Below, piece after piece: positions 46,796-56,127 of a stretch of 64,000 nt of DNA; position 1 is the first letter of the stretch; each line of letters opens with the position of its first letter. A program made the position numbers and the translations under genes. The notes beneath the pieces were generated by a model. That model did no database searches. It was not told the DNA's origin and was given only the letters and a program-made list of their open reading frames with translations. The stretch covers positions 620,001-684,000 of the forward strand of contig NZ_JAHKRS010000001.1 in the NCBI RefSeq assembly GCF_018863235.1. The letters are read 5' to 3'. This DNA comes from Pseudomaricurvus albidus. Lineage in GTDB: Bacteria; Pseudomonadota; Gammaproteobacteria; Pseudomonadales; Cellvibrionaceae.

Positions 46796-47512
46796 ATGAT
46801 CTCCAAAAAAATACTGATGAGTACGGCAGCCACAGCATTGTTCGTTGCTGGGCTGAACCAGCAGGTGATGGCGGATAAACTTGAATCCCTGACTGACCGT
46901 GCCAGCTATGTTTTCGGCTACAAAACGGCTGAACGCTTCCAGCAGGGACAGATTGACATCAATCCCGAAGTGTTCGCCAAGGCCATGGCCGATGCTCAGA
47001 AGGGTGTAGCACCCAAGCTGAGTGAAGAAGACATGCAGGAGACCATGCGCGCTCTGCAGGCCCAGCAGGAAGCCAAACACAACGAAGCCATGAAAGAAAT
47101 CGCTGACGCCAACGAAAAAGAAGGCAAAGCCTTTCTGGCAGCCAATGCGAAAAAAGACGGTGTAAAAACCACCAAATCCGGACTGCAGTACAAGGTTGTG
47201 ACCAAGGGCAAAGGGCCCAAGCCAACCCGTGACAGCCAGGTCTCCGTAAATTACAAAGGCACCCTGCTTGATGGGACTGAGTTCGACAGCTCTTATAAGC
47301 GTGGCGAGCCGGCGACTTTTGGTGTGACTCAAGTGATTCCGGGTTGGACCGAAGCGCTGCTGATGATGAAAGAGGGCGCGAAGTGGGAAGTGTATATCCC
47401 GTCTGATCTGGCTTACGGTTCCGGTGGCGCAGGTGGTCAGATTGGCCCCAACGCGACTCTGGTGTTTGAAATTGAACTGCTGAGTGCGAATGCTCAAGAG
47501 GCGGCCAAATAA
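46796..47512 (+). CDS. FKBP-type peptidyl-prolyl isomerase (FkpA/Mip-like)
   Basis: Periplasmic protein-folding isomerase. From ATG 46796 (AGGAAG upstream; an ATG at 46775 is an alternative) it has 238 residues. It comprises a signal peptide (ending VMADKLE), a helical dimerisation domain (LTDRASYVFGYKTAERFQ, SEEDMQETMRALQAQQEAK), and a C-terminal FKBP domain with VSVNYKGTLLDGTEFDSSYKRG, VIPGWTEALLMMKEGAKWEVYIPSDLAYG and NATLVFEIELLS. All active-site aromatic positions appear present. Confidence 0.94.
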   Translation: MISKKILMSTAATALFVAGLNQQVMADKLESLTDRASYVFGYKTAERFQQGQIDINPEVFAKAMADAQKGVAPKLSEEDMQETMRALQAQQEAKHNEAMKEIADANEKEGKAFLAANAKKDGVKTTKSGLQYKVVTKGKGPKPTRDSQVSVNYKGTLLDGTEFDSSYKRGEPATFGVTQVIPGWTEALLMMKEGAKWEVYIPSDLAYGSGGAGGQIGPNATLVFEIELLSANAQEAAK

Positions 47513-47556
47513 GCCACAGTGATTATTCGCCGGGTTTCTGATCCGGAAGCAAAAAA

Positions 47557-47592
47557 CAAAAAGGGCTGACGAGACATCGTCGGCCCTTTTTT
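47557..47592 (+). terminator. Terminator of the FKBP gene
   Basis: GGGCTGACGA (47563-47572) pairs with TCGTCGGCCC (47577-47586) in a stem of about 10 bp, including one G-U pair, with A run before and T run after. Confidence 0.9.
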
Positions 47593-47625
47593 GTTGATGG
47601 GTCTGATCAAACTCTGCTGGAAATT

Positions 47626-48456
47626 TTACTCAATGTCGATTGAGCCTTGCAGATAGCACACCGCTTGTCCGGTCAGAGACACGCGATCACCTTCAAGCTG
47701 GCATTGCACCTCGCCACTGCGAGCCGAGATCTGCCGGGCGGACAAATCCTCTCGCTCCAGAACTTCTGCCCAGTAAGGCGTCAGTGTGCAGTGAGCTGAA
47801 CCGGTCACCGGATCTTCATCAACGCCCAGCCCCGGCGCAAAAAAGCGGGAAACGAAATCACACTGCTCGCCCGGTGCACTGACAATGACAGGCGCCTCGG
47901 AGGCCGCTGCCAACAGATGCAGATTGGGTTTCAGGCGAGCCACGGCAGCTTCACTGTCGACAACCAGTAACCAGTCCCGGGGGGACTTGCCGGAAAAACT
48001 CACCGACTCCAGCCCCAGTGCCTGAAGGATATCGGCGGTGACCGGCTGCGGTACGGCCGGGCGTGAAGGAAAGTTCATGGTCAGGCCATCGCCGGATTGC
48101 TCTACCGTCAGAATGCCACTGCGGGAGTGGAAGCGAATCGCGGGCTCGGTAATGGTGTTGGCATCATCGAGCTTGTTAAACAGCACGTATGCCGCCGCCA
48201 GAGTGGCGTGTCCGCACAGATCCACTTCATGTGTCGGGGTAAACCAGCGCAGCTCAAAGTCAAAACTCTCGCCCTGATCATCGACGCTGCCGGTGTTGGC
48301 GGGCACGTAAAAAGCGGTCTCGGATAAATTGTTCTCGGCCGCAATATGGAGCAGCTGCGCATCGCTGAGCCAGTTGGTCAACGGAACCACTGCTGCCGGA
48401 TTGCCTTTAAAGCGTTCGCGGGTAAAGGCATCGATTTGATAGATGGGTAGCTTCAT
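47626..48456 (-). CDS. PhzF family isomerase/epimerase
   Basis: The 276-residue protein belongs to the PhzF/diaminopimelate-epimerase fold: YQIDAFTRERFKGNPAAVVPL at the start, the catalytic glutamate in NNLSETAFYV, RWFTPTHEVDLCGHATLAAAYVLF and the second-half DPVTGSAHCTLTPYW. Real substrates of most family members are unknown; this gene is not in a phenazine cluster. It is divergent from a MocR-type regulator, which may control it. Confidence 0.93.
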   Translation of the reverse strand: MKLPIYQIDAFTRERFKGNPAAVVPLTNWLSDAQLLHIAAENNLSETAFYVPANTGSVDDQGESFDFELRWFTPTHEVDLCGHATLAAAYVLFNKLDDANTITEPAIRFHSRSGILTVEQSGDGLTMNFPSRPAVPQPVTADILQALGLESVSFSGKSPRDWLLVVDSEAAVARLKPNLHLLAAASEAPVIVSAPGEQCDFVSRFFAPGLGVDEDPVTGSAHCTLTPYWAEVLEREDLSARQISARSGEVQCQLEGDRVSLTGQAVCYLQGSIDIE

Positions 48457-48572
48457 GGGATGGGCCTTGTATCTTCAATTGATTTCACAATGCAGTGTAG
48501 CTGGCAGCTCTTAAGCAATACAGATACAATTTTAGTGAAAACAGACCAGTACAGTTTTGCCGGCGGTATTTT

Positions 48573-50051
48573 ATGCTCTATCAACGTCTGGCCAATGATC
48601 TTGTGGCCAATATTCAGCAGGGGGTGTATCGCCCGGGCGAGCGGCTGCCATCAGTGAGACAGTTGGCGCGGCAGCGTGGCGTGAGTGTGTCCACGGCAGT
48701 CAGTGCCTATCAGCATCTGGAAGCGACGGGTCTGGTAACCACGCGGGAGAAGTCGGGTATCTACGTGGCGGTGCCGTCTCAGCCTCACATACAAACGCCG
48801 GAACCCAATCGGGGCAGTCAGCCAACGCAGTTGCAAATGAGCGATACCATCGCCCGGATCTTTGCGCAAAACCGCCAGCCCGGACGTATTCATTTTGATC
48901 TGGCGGTGCCGTCACCGGCACTCCAGCCCGCAGCGCAGCTGAAAGCCGCAGCCAATCGGGTGTTGCGTCATCAATTTAACGACAGCCTCACTCTGTATCC
49001 ATCCCCCGGCGATCAGGAACTGCGTCGCCTGATTGCCCAGCGCATGTTGTCCAGTGGCTGTCGGGTGGACGCCGAGGAGATTGTGATCACCAACGGCTGT
49101 CAGGAAGCCCTGCTGATCTCGCTGCAGTCACTCACCCGGCCCGGTGATGTGGTGGCCGTGGAAACCCCCTGTTATTACGGTTTTCTGCAGGCACTCGAAA
49201 GTCTCGGACTCACGGTTGTGAGCATTGCCACCGATGCGGTTTCCGGGCTGGATGTACAGGCTCTGGAAGCGGCCTTGCAACGCTGGCCGATCCGCGTGTG
49301 TCTGTGTTCCCCTTCGTTCAGTAATCCCACCGGGGCGTGCATGAGTGAGCAGGCCAGAAAGGAGTTGGTCGCTCTGGCGCAGCAACATGATTTCTATCTG
49401 ATTGAAGACGATATCTTCGGTGAGTTGGCCCATGGGACTTTGATGGAAAAAGCAGAGGCTAAGGGTGTGGCTGGCACAGGGGATCTTCAGCGACCTAAAC
49501 CCAGGCCCAGACCCTTGCGCGCTTTCGATCGGGACGGCCGGGTGATCTATTGCTCGTCGTTTTCAAAATCCCTGTCGCCAGGATTGCGGCTGGGCTGGGT
49601 GGCCGCCGGTAAACATCGCCTGCGGGTGATGGAGCGGCAGCGAGCCAGCACCACTGGCACTTCCACATTGCAACAATTGCAGGTGCGCGATTATCTGAAG
49701 AGCGGACACTTTGATAAACACCTGGCGCGAGTTGGGCGAGTGTATCGAAGCAACATACAACGCACTTTGACCGTGGTGGCGGAAGCTTTCCCGGAGGGGA
49801 CCCATGCCACCTGTCCACAGGGCGGGTTTGTGGTGTGGATTTCACTGCCCAACAGCGGGCCGGATACGCTGACGTTACTGGATATGGCGCAGGAAGAGGG
49901 AATCTGTTTTGTGCCGGGGCAGGTGTTTGGTTTGCAGGGGCTGGAATACTGTCTGCGGATCAGTGTGGCCCAGCTCTGGACCGAAGAGCTGGAAGGCGCC
50001 CTGAGAAGTCTCGGACGCCTGGCGGGTTATCCATCGGGAAAGTCTGATTAG
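48573..50051 (+). CDS. MocR/PdxR-type regulator (GntR helix-turn-helix fused to aminotransferase fold)
   Basis: The 492-residue protein has an N-terminal GntR winged helix (GVYRPGERLPSVRQLARQRGVSVSTAVSAYQHLEATGLV) and a class I aminotransferase-like domain from about 110. The PLP-lysine is kept in IYCSSFSKSLSPGLRLGW. The insertion between about 292 and 320 (KAEAKGVAGTGDLQRPKPRPRP) is unusual and may be a loop. MocR proteins use PLP to control adjacent metabolic genes; the divergent PhzF gene is the natural target. TTGTATC (48467) and GATACAA (48523) in the gap form a spaced inverted repeat. Confidence 0.92.
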   Translation: MLYQRLANDLVANIQQGVYRPGERLPSVRQLARQRGVSVSTAVSAYQHLEATGLVTTREKSGIYVAVPSQPHIQTPEPNRGSQPTQLQMSDTIARIFAQNRQPGRIHFDLAVPSPALQPAAQLKAAANRVLRHQFNDSLTLYPSPGDQELRRLIAQRMLSSGCRVDAEEIVITNGCQEALLISLQSLTRPGDVVAVETPCYYGFLQALESLGLTVVSIATDAVSGLDVQALEAALQRWPIRVCLCSPSFSNPTGACMSEQARKELVALAQQHDFYLIEDDIFGELAHGTLMEKAEAKGVAGTGDLQRPKPRPRPLRAFDRDGRVIYCSSFSKSLSPGLRLGWVAAGKHRLRVMERQRASTTGTSTLQQLQVRDYLKSGHFDKHLARVGRVYRSNIQRTLTVVAEAFPEGTHATCPQGGFVVWISLPNSGPDTLTLLDMAQEEGICFVPGQVFGLQGLEYCLRISVAQLWTEELEGALRSLGRLAGYPSGKSD

Positions 50052-50081
50052 AGAATGGGGACAGGGTCTCTGATCTTCGGA

Positions 50082-50537
50082 TCAGGTCACCAGATCCTTG
50101 TGCGAAGTGTGCAGCACTTCGATCATGCGATCTTCGGCTTCAAAACGATTGGCGAGCACTTCGCCCAGTTTGGAAAGATCCGCAGAGATGGTGCTCAGAT
50201 CATCGGTTTCCAGATACTTGTCGTTAAAGTCGAGCGCGTATTCGGTGGTGAGATCGATGGTGCGAATCAGGGTGCGGGCTTCTTTGAGGGCGTCTTCGTC
50301 GTCGAATTCGCGCGCTTCCTTCACCAGCTGATCGTAGACTTCAAAGTGACCGGCGGACACATAATCCACCAGCAGCTGACAGACTTCCTGAACCCACTCC
50401 GGGGCCGGTTCCTTATCGGGTGATTCGGTCAGACTGCAATAGCGAACCAACAGTGCCTGACGCTCTTGCAACCAGCGGTCGATGATGTTGCTGACTCCGC
50501 CCCAACGCTCTTTGGCCGACTCGCAGTTCTCTAGCAT
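50082..50537 (-). CDS. rsd: Anti-sigma-70 factor Rsd/AlgQ
   Basis: Regulator that binds sigma-70 and favours alternative sigma factors in stationary phase; called AlgQ in Pseudomonas. The 151-residue helical protein opens MLENCESAKERWGGVSNIIDRWLQERQALLVRYC and has family length and sequence throughout. It is convergent with the MocR gene and near lrgAB and dsbB; in Pseudomonas algQ lies beside a dsbB paralogue (dsbH). Confidence 0.92.
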   Translation of the reverse strand: MLENCESAKERWGGVSNIIDRWLQERQALLVRYCSLTESPDKEPAPEWVQEVCQLLVDYVSAGHFEVYDQLVKEAREFDDEDALKEARTLIRTIDLTTEYALDFNDKYLETDDLSTISADLSKLGEVLANRFEAEDRMIEVLHTSHKDLVT

Positions 50538-50791
50538 GGCAGTACATCCTTTCTTTCATCTGACTAATGGGCTTTTAGTGACATCTTGTCCCAGGGGAAG
50601 ATGCAAGTTCTACCCGTTTAATGTTGCGGTTTATTGTTATTGGTCGCCGCTTTTTGTGACCGTTCAGTCCAAGATATGTGATCCTGAAGGTCACGGCAAG
50701 CGAAATGTGCCCCGCAATTCTGAAACCTTGTTTCCAAAGAATTGTAAGCTGTCGCCTGAAGTCGCGCCGGTATTTGCGGCGGGAAAAAGGC

Positions 50792-51517
50792 TCAGAACAG
50801 CGGCACGATGTAGGGCAGTGTCAAAGCGGTAAAGGCGCCATTGAGACCCATGGCAAGAGTGGCGAATGCGCCGTTGGTGGCGCTGAGTTCAAAGCTGCGC
50901 GCGGTGCCAACACCGTGGGCATTCAGACCCAGCACAACGCCCTGAGCGCGCGGATCGTGCAGTTGCAGCAAGTAAAACACCACCGGGCTGAGCAGCACAC
51001 CGATCACCCCGGTAAACACCACTACGCCGGTGGTCAGGGTAGTCAGTGCACCGATGTTGTTGGCAATGCCAATGGCGATGGGGGTGGTGACCGACTTGGG
51101 AGCCAGAGACAGCAACACCTGTTCGTTGGCGCCCATCATCCAGGCGATGCCCACAGCGCTGGCTGCGGCAAAGATACCGCCCAGCAGCACAGTCAGCAGC
51201 ACTGGCAGGGCCAGTCTGCGAATATGGTGGAACTCACGATAGAGAGGAATCGCCAGAGCCACGGTGGTCGGCCCCAGCAAAAAGTAAATCAGGTTATTGG
51301 CCTGTACGTACTCGCGGTAGGGGATATCACCAAACTTCAGCAAAGCGGCAATGGTTACCGAACTGACCGCCACCGGATGAACAAACGCCCGACGACCGCA
51401 GGCGTTGTAAAACCAGAGCGATGCCTGAAACACCACCAGGGTCAGCAACAGGCCGAACAGTGGTTTGTGGATCAGGCTGTTGCCGAAGTCCAGCAGGTGT
51501 TGAATCAAATCGTGCAT
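50792..51517 (-). CDS. lrgB: LrgB/CidB family membrane protein
   Basis: Membrane protein linked to control of murein hydrolase activity or small-molecule export (holin-like system). The 241-residue protein has about seven hydrophobic segments with the conserved NNLIYFLLGPTTVALAIPLYRE, LAPKSVTTPIAIGIANNIGA and GLNAHGVGTARSFEL motifs. It follows lrgA on the minus strand at 24 bp, one operon. Confidence 0.94.
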   Translation of the reverse strand: MHDLIQHLLDFGNSLIHKPLFGLLLTLVVFQASLWFYNACGRRAFVHPVAVSSVTIAALLKFGDIPYREYVQANNLIYFLLGPTTVALAIPLYREFHHIRRLALPVLLTVLLGGIFAAASAVGIAWMMGANEQVLLSLAPKSVTTPIAIGIANNIGALTTLTTGVVVFTGVIGVLLSPVVFYLLQLHDPRAQGVVLGLNAHGVGTARSFELSATNGAFATLAMGLNGAFTALTLPYIVPLF

Positions 51518-51541
51518 GGGATCTTTACCGTCGCAATCGGA

Positions 51542-51895
51542 TCAGGCTGAGCCGGAAGAGTTTTTGCCGGACAGGCGTTTCATCAGCCAGCCGCTGAACA
51601 GCATGGAGACAAAGGTACCTGCCACCATGGCCGCGATAACCGCTGGCCAGTAACGCTGGATACTGTCTGGTAAAAAAAACAGGCCGACACCGGCGGGCAG
51701 GAAGAACAGGCTCAGGTACTGGATCAGCCCCTGACTGACCTCATCCACCTCTTTGGACGGGCCGCCTTTAATGGCCAGCGCCAGCCACAGCAATAGCATG
51801 CCGGCCACAGGGCCGGGGATGGGGCTGTGTAAAAGTGCGACCAGTGTTTCGCCACACAGCTGAAAAAACAGCAGGACAATAATACCTTTCAGCAT
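51542..51895 (-). CDS. lrgA: LrgA/CidA family holin-like protein
   Basis: Small membrane partner of LrgB. The 117-residue protein has four hydrophobic helices with LCGETLVALLHSPIPGPVAGMLLLWLALA and LFFLPAGVGLFFL, typical of the CidA/LrgA family. A short polar tail ends GKNSSGSA. It is the first gene of lrgAB; dsbB lies upstream on the same strand. Confidence 0.92.
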   Translation of the reverse strand: MLKGIIVLLFFQLCGETLVALLHSPIPGPVAGMLLLWLALAIKGGPSKEVDEVSQGLIQYLSLFFLPAGVGLFFLPDSIQRYWPAVIAAMVAGTFVSMLFSGWLMKRLSGKNSSGSA

Positions 51896-51946
51896 AGAAG
51901 TGTGCTCCTTACCGGCAGCGCAGGGCGATCAGGCCTTTGTGAAACA

Positions 51947-52447
51947 TTAGCCCTTGCGAAACATCTGCCAGAGGTTCAGGGCGATCAGGCCGACAAAACA
52001 CACGGCGACCCAGGCTGGCATGCTCAAACCGAGGAAAGTCCACGAGATGTCAGCGCAGTTGCCGTCGCCCTGCAGCAGCAGATTGACGGCATCGCCCAGC
52101 GGGAAGTTTTCAAACATATAGGAGAGACCCGGACCACACGCAGGTACCTGATCTTCCGGCAGACTCTGCAACCAGACATGGCGCAGGGAAACCGACAGGC
52201 CAAACCCGGCAGCAATAATGGCCAGACTGGAGTAAATGCGACGTCCCAGTTGAGCGGGGTTATGAATCGCGGCCAGCAGGGCGCACAGGCTGACGGCAAA
52301 CACAAAGATGCGCTGCGTGATGCACAGTGGGCAGGGATGCATATCCATACCGTATTGAAAATAAAGTGCGGTCAAGTTTAAGCCGGTGCAGCCGAAAAAG
52401 ATCAGTAGATAGGTTGTGCGGATAGATAACGTGTTGCGGATACTCAC
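51947..52447 (-). CDS. dsbB: Disulfide bond formation protein DsbB
   Basis: Inner-membrane quinone reductase that reoxidises DsbA. The 166-residue protein has four membrane helices, the first periplasmic cysteine pair in MHPCPLCITQR and the second pair in VPACGPGLSY and GNCADISW. The start is taken as GTG 52447 (VSIRNTLS); GTG 52456 is equally possible, and the long upstream extension to 52528 is unlikely. It may be co-transcribed with lrgAB. Its partner is the lipoprotein-type DsbA at 18797-19435. Confidence 0.93.
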   Translation of the reverse strand: MSIRNTLSIRTTYLLIFFGCTGLNLTALYFQYGMDMHPCPLCITQRIFVFAVSLCALLAAIHNPAQLGRRIYSSLAIIAAGFGLSVSLRHVWLQSLPEDQVPACGPGLSYMFENFPLGDAVNLLLQGDGNCADISWTFLGLSMPAWVAVCFVGLIALNLWQMFRKG

Positions 52448-52592
52448 GGTGGTCACATCCCCGATATGTGGTGAGGGGCTACAGAATGGGTGAGCCGCTA
52501 CACTAGGGGAATTTGCCCGGCAACTCAAGAAATGCCGGCCGCAAATGGGTGATCCGGCCGCAATATGGATTCAGGTTTACGGGAGTGGTGTT

Positions 52593-53054
52593 TTGAAGGT
52601 GCAGAAAAATCTGTTCAGGCTGATGTTACTGGTGCTGCCGCTGGTAATGTGGTCGCCGGCGTGGGCGCAGGATGAAGCGGAATCGGAAACCGATGCCGGG
52701 CAGGAAGAGGAAGCCGAACCGGGTTCTATCTATCTGCCACTGAAACCGCCGTTTGTGGTCAACTACGGTAACCCCGAAGGCGCGCTGGGACGCCTGCACT
52801 ACCTCAAGGCCGAGCTGACGGTGCGCGTGGGTGGCCCGCAAGACGTCAATTCTATTCGTCATCACATGCCCTATATTCGCAATCAGTTGATTTTGCTGTT
52901 CAGCAAGCAAACGCAGGAAAGTCTCGAAACTCAGGAGGGCAAGGAGCTGTTGCGACAGAAAGCCTTTCAGGCGATTCAGGATCTGGTGGTCGAGGAAGAT
53001 GGCGAGCTGGATTTGATCGGGGTGTACTTCAATCAGTTGATCTTGCAGAACTGA
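52593..53054 (+). CDS. FliL-like exported protein outside any flagellar cluster
   Basis: The 153-residue product has a signal peptide or anchor (VQKNLFRLMLLVLPLVMWSPAWAQ), an acidic linker, and a FliL-type domain (IYLPLKPPFVVNYG, LKAELTVRV, IRHHMPYIRNQLILLFS, GKELLRQKAFQAIQ, VYFNQLILQN). The start is TTG 52593, placed by GGGAG; the upstream ATG at 52545 would break the signal peptide. FliL supports flagellar stators, but standalone paralogues of this type occur in non-flagellar contexts. Role here unknown. Confidence 0.88.
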   Translation: MKVQKNLFRLMLLVLPLVMWSPAWAQDEAESETDAGQEEEAEPGSIYLPLKPPFVVNYGNPEGALGRLHYLKAELTVRVGGPQDVNSIRHHMPYIRNQLILLFSKQTQESLETQEGKELLRQKAFQAIQDLVVEEDGELDLIGVYFNQLILQN

Positions 53055-53185
53055 CAGGCCGGATAAGATAGCCCAGGCTACCCTCTCTTGCCCCTTGGGC
53101 AATTCACCTTGTTACCGCGCCGCGATTCAGTTCTTGAGGCGGGCAGCCCAGTCAGAGACTGAACTGCCGTGCGGATCGTGAGCGA

Positions 53186-53575
53186 TCAGTCTTCGTCGCA
53201 AATGGCCTGATAGCCATCGGCATCCAGAGCATTGTCCAGATCGCTCAGGTCGCTTGGCTTCACTTTAAAGAACCAGCCGTCGTCGTAAGGGGATTCGTTA
53301 ACAATCTCAGGAGTCTCTTCCAGAGCTTCGTTGATGGCGATCACTTCACCGCTGACCAGCGAGTAGATGTCAGACGCGGCTTTTACAGATTCCACCACTC
53401 CGGCTTCTTCACCTGCAGTCACAGTGCTGCCGACTTCGGGAGTTTCGACGTAAACCACGTCGCCGAGGCTGTCCTGGGCGTGGTCGGTGATGCCAATGGT
53501 CACAGTGCCGTCGGCTTCGACGCGGGCCCACTCGTGGCTGGACAGGTATTTCAGTTCACTGCGAACTTCACTCAT
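53186..53575 (-). CDS. gcvH: Glycine cleavage system H protein
   Basis: Lipoyl carrier of the glycine cleavage complex. From ATG 53575 (GGAAAG upstream) it has 129 residues, with [13 protein letters not shown], the lipoylated lysine in [19 protein letters not shown] and [15 protein letters not shown]. No gcvP or gcvT neighbours are present in the window, and I saw no glycine riboswitch upstream. The gene is convergent with the FliL-like gene. Confidence 0.96.
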   Translation of the reverse strand: MSEVRSELKYLSSHEWARVEADGTVTIGITDHAQDSLGDVVYVETPEVGSTVTAGEEAGVVESVKAASDIYSLVSGEVIAINEALEETPEIVNESPYDDGWFFKVKPSDLSDLDNALDADGYQAICDED

Positions 53576-53943
53576 GGTGCTTTCCTTCAATTATCAATCG
53601 TAATAAACGGGTTCGGCCACAGGTCGGGCGCTATTGCCAAAGGCGCGTAGTTTAGCGACTTTTCCGCCGTGGTGGAACGACCGGCAGCCTTTGGGGGTGC
53701 GGTTTTCGTGCAAACCGCAGCCACATATAGGGTGGGCGAGCCGCATGGGCGGGTGTCTACCATCTGGAACGACAGTTTTAACGAAACAGTTGTAACTACA
53801 GCGTAGCAGGCATTTTGTAGCCTGTAGAGCTGGTATCCGGGTTTGATAACCCGGTAAAACTTATGCAGACGATAAAGGTCTAGACTGTGTGTCAGCCGGC
53901 TTTACAATTCAGTGTGTCGGACGTCTCGGACTCAGGAGGAAGA
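53576..53943. other. Divergent intergenic region with two hairpins, gcvH/asmA
   Basis: About 370 bp without a gene. Two adjacent hairpins lie near the asmA end: AGCAGGC/GCCTGT around 53806-53826, and a perfect CCGGGTT-TGAT-AACCCGG at 53837-53854. Neither is followed by a T run, so they are more likely leader structures or operators than terminators. Confidence 0.45.
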
Positions 53944-56058
53944 ATGGGAAGCTTATTGCGTGTGATAGCGGGCATAGTGGGATTGGCGATCGTACTGGTG
54001 ATCGGTGCGGTTCTGTATTTGACGATGGTGCTGGATCCTAACGATTACCGCGACGATATCGAGCGCCTCGCCGCCAAGCAGGGGGTGCCTCTGGAGATCA
54101 ACGGCGACCTGAGCTGGCAGTGGTTTCCGACGCTGGGTCTGAGTGTCGAAGGCGTAAAAGTGATGACCGGCGACGAAGCTCTGCTGGATGCCGAGCGGCT
54201 GGCCGCGGCAGTGGCGGTGATGCCGCTGTTCAGTGGCAATGTCTCGATTGAGGCACTGGAATTCTCCGGTGTGCAGGTCAACGTCTGGAAAGACAAGCAG
54301 GGGCGCGGCAACTGGGAACTCTTGCAGCAGGCAGAGGCTGCCGGTGCAGCCGACAAGAAAGCCAAAGAGACTGCGAGTACTCCAGCCACCGATTCGACTG
54401 CTGCCAAGGGTGACGCTGCGGCGTCACCAGTGGCACTGGTGATCGAGCGCCTGCGACTTGAAAATGCCCAACTGGTCTACCGCGATCTGGCGGCCGGTTC
54501 ACGCATCGAACTCAGCGACCTCAACCTCAGCGTTGACGGTTTCGATCTGGCGGGGCAGCCATTCGATTTGAAGCAATCCGCCGTCCTTAAACTGGATGGC
54601 CAGCAACCGCTGGAGATCAGCAGCGAAGGTCAGCTGGGTTTCAATCTGGAAAAACAACACCTCACCATGAGCGGCCTGCAGCTGGAAGTCGCCGCCAATA
54701 AAACGCCGATGACACTGGAGCTGTCCGGTGACGTGGCGCTGGAAACCCTGGCAGCACAGCTGGATCTGGCCCTGCAGCCGGTCAACCTCGCCAAGTGGCT
54801 GACCCAGTTCGGCATTGAACTGCCGGAGATGTCGGCCGCCGATGCCCTCAGCAAAGTCTCCCTGAGCAGCAAGATCGTCGGCGACGACGGTGCCTGGAAG
54901 CTCAACAACCTGTCCCTCAAACTGGACGACACCACCTTTGCCGGTCACGCAGGGATGAGCAAAAACGGCGCACTGGAGCTGGTACTTAACGGCGACAAGC
55001 TGGATCTGGATCGCTACCTGCCAGTGCCGCAGGAAGAAGTGGCTGAAGCCAAACAGCAACAGGCTGCGAGCGCAGGCAGCAAGGGGACAGCCACGTCACC
55101 CGGCGCCAATCCGCTGATCATGTCGGACGAGCCACTGGATCTCAGTGCCCTCAAAGACATCGATGCCACCGCGGCTATCACCCTCGCCCAGATGACCGCC
55201 AAGCAACTGGATTTCACCGATCTTGCATTCAAGCTCAAGGCCAAAGGCGGGCTGGTTAATCTGCAAACGGTCTCTGCGACTCTGGATAAGGGCAAGTTCA
55301 ACCTCAACGGCTCGCTGGATGCGCGGCAAAAAGCCTCCAAGGTCGCCCTCAAGGGGGATCTCACCAATCTCGAACTCAAGCCGCTGCTGGTGCTGTTTAT
55401 GGATGAAGAACGCCTGTCCGGCAGTGCCGGTGGTGATCTGACCCTCAACACCCAGGGGCAGAGCCTGCGCCAGTGGCAGCAGGCAGCCAAAGCGAATCTG
55501 AACCTCAAAGCCGCCGAGCTGACCTTCAGCGGGGTCGATATTGAGCGCAACGCCTGCCAGCTGGCGGCGCTGGTGAACGGCAAGCCCAGCCCCGAGCTGC
55601 AATGGAAAGGGCTGACCACCTTGCAGGACGTCAGCTCGACGCTGGTTCTGAACGGTGAAGTGCTCACCATCCAGTCCCTAAGTGCCGGTGTCGAAAACCT
55701 CGGCGTAAAAGCCAACGGCACCCTCAACTACGTCACCGGTAAATTCGATGTGCCCGTCAGTGTCGCCTTTGTCGGCGAGGCCGATCCCAACCGCGACTGC
55801 CAGATCCGCGATCGCTGGCGCAACAAGGATTTGCCCTTGCGTTGCAAAGGATCACTGGATACCGTGTCGGCCGGCAGCTGCGGCATCGACAGCAAACGCA
55901 TCAATGCCCTGTTGGCGGACGAAGCCAAAGGCGAGCTGAAAGACAAATTGCAGGAGAAGCTGCAAGAGAAACTGAACAAGAGCAGCGACGACGGCGAAAC
56001 CGACAGTAGGGAAGAGGCGGTAAAAAGCCTGCTGAAAGGCCTGTTCAACAAAGAGTAG
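53944..56058 (+). CDS. AsmA family envelope protein
   Basis: Large periplasm-spanning protein of the AsmA/TamB-like superfamily, implicated in phospholipid transport and outer-membrane biogenesis. From ATG 53944 (perfect AGGAGGA site) it has 704 residues. It has one N-terminal membrane helix (LLRVIAGIVGLAIVLVIGAVLYL), then DPNDYRDDIERLAAKQGVPLEINGDLSW, alternating beta-strand repeats, and the C-terminal AsmA region (VQTVSATLDKGKFNLNGSLDAR, LDTVSAGSCGID). A lysine/glutamate-rich helical tail ends the protein. mutY and yggX follow, the common asmA-mutY-yggX order. Confidence 0.92.
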   Translation: MGSLLRVIAGIVGLAIVLVIGAVLYLTMVLDPNDYRDDIERLAAKQGVPLEINGDLSWQWFPTLGLSVEGVKVMTGDEALLDAERLAAAVAVMPLFSGNVSIEALEFSGVQVNVWKDKQGRGNWELLQQAEAAGAADKKAKETASTPATDSTAAKGDAAASPVALVIERLRLENAQLVYRDLAAGSRIELSDLNLSVDGFDLAGQPFDLKQSAVLKLDGQQPLEISSEGQLGFNLEKQHLTMSGLQLEVAANKTPMTLELSGDVALETLAAQLDLALQPVNLAKWLTQFGIELPEMSAADALSKVSLSSKIVGDDGAWKLNNLSLKLDDTTFAGHAGMSKNGALELVLNGDKLDLDRYLPVPQEEVAEAKQQQAASAGSKGTATSPGANPLIMSDEPLDLSALKDIDATAAITLAQMTAKQLDFTDLAFKLKAKGGLVNLQTVSATLDKGKFNLNGSLDARQKASKVALKGDLTNLELKPLLVLFMDEERLSGSAGGDLTLNTQGQSLRQWQQAAKANLNLKAAELTFSGVDIERNACQLAALVNGKPSPELQWKGLTTLQDVSSTLVLNGEVLTIQSLSAGVENLGVKANGTLNYVTGKFDVPVSVAFVGEADPNRDCQIRDRWRNKDLPLRCKGSLDTVSAGSCGIDSKRINALLADEAKGELKDKLQEKLQEKLNKSSDDGETDSREEAVKSLLKGLFNKE

Positions 56059-56127
56059 TTTGATCGTTAATAGACATCGTCATTGCCGGGCTTGTGGCTC
56101 GCAATGACGTCATTTGAGGAAAGCAGT

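Noticed and set aside
50678..51550. 290-residue plus-strand frame opposite lrgB
   Set aside because: Antisense shadow of a clear LrgB gene; low-complexity His/Gln composition.
53576..53943. Possible glycine riboswitch before gcvH
   Set aside because: The conserved core sequences are not present on either strand.
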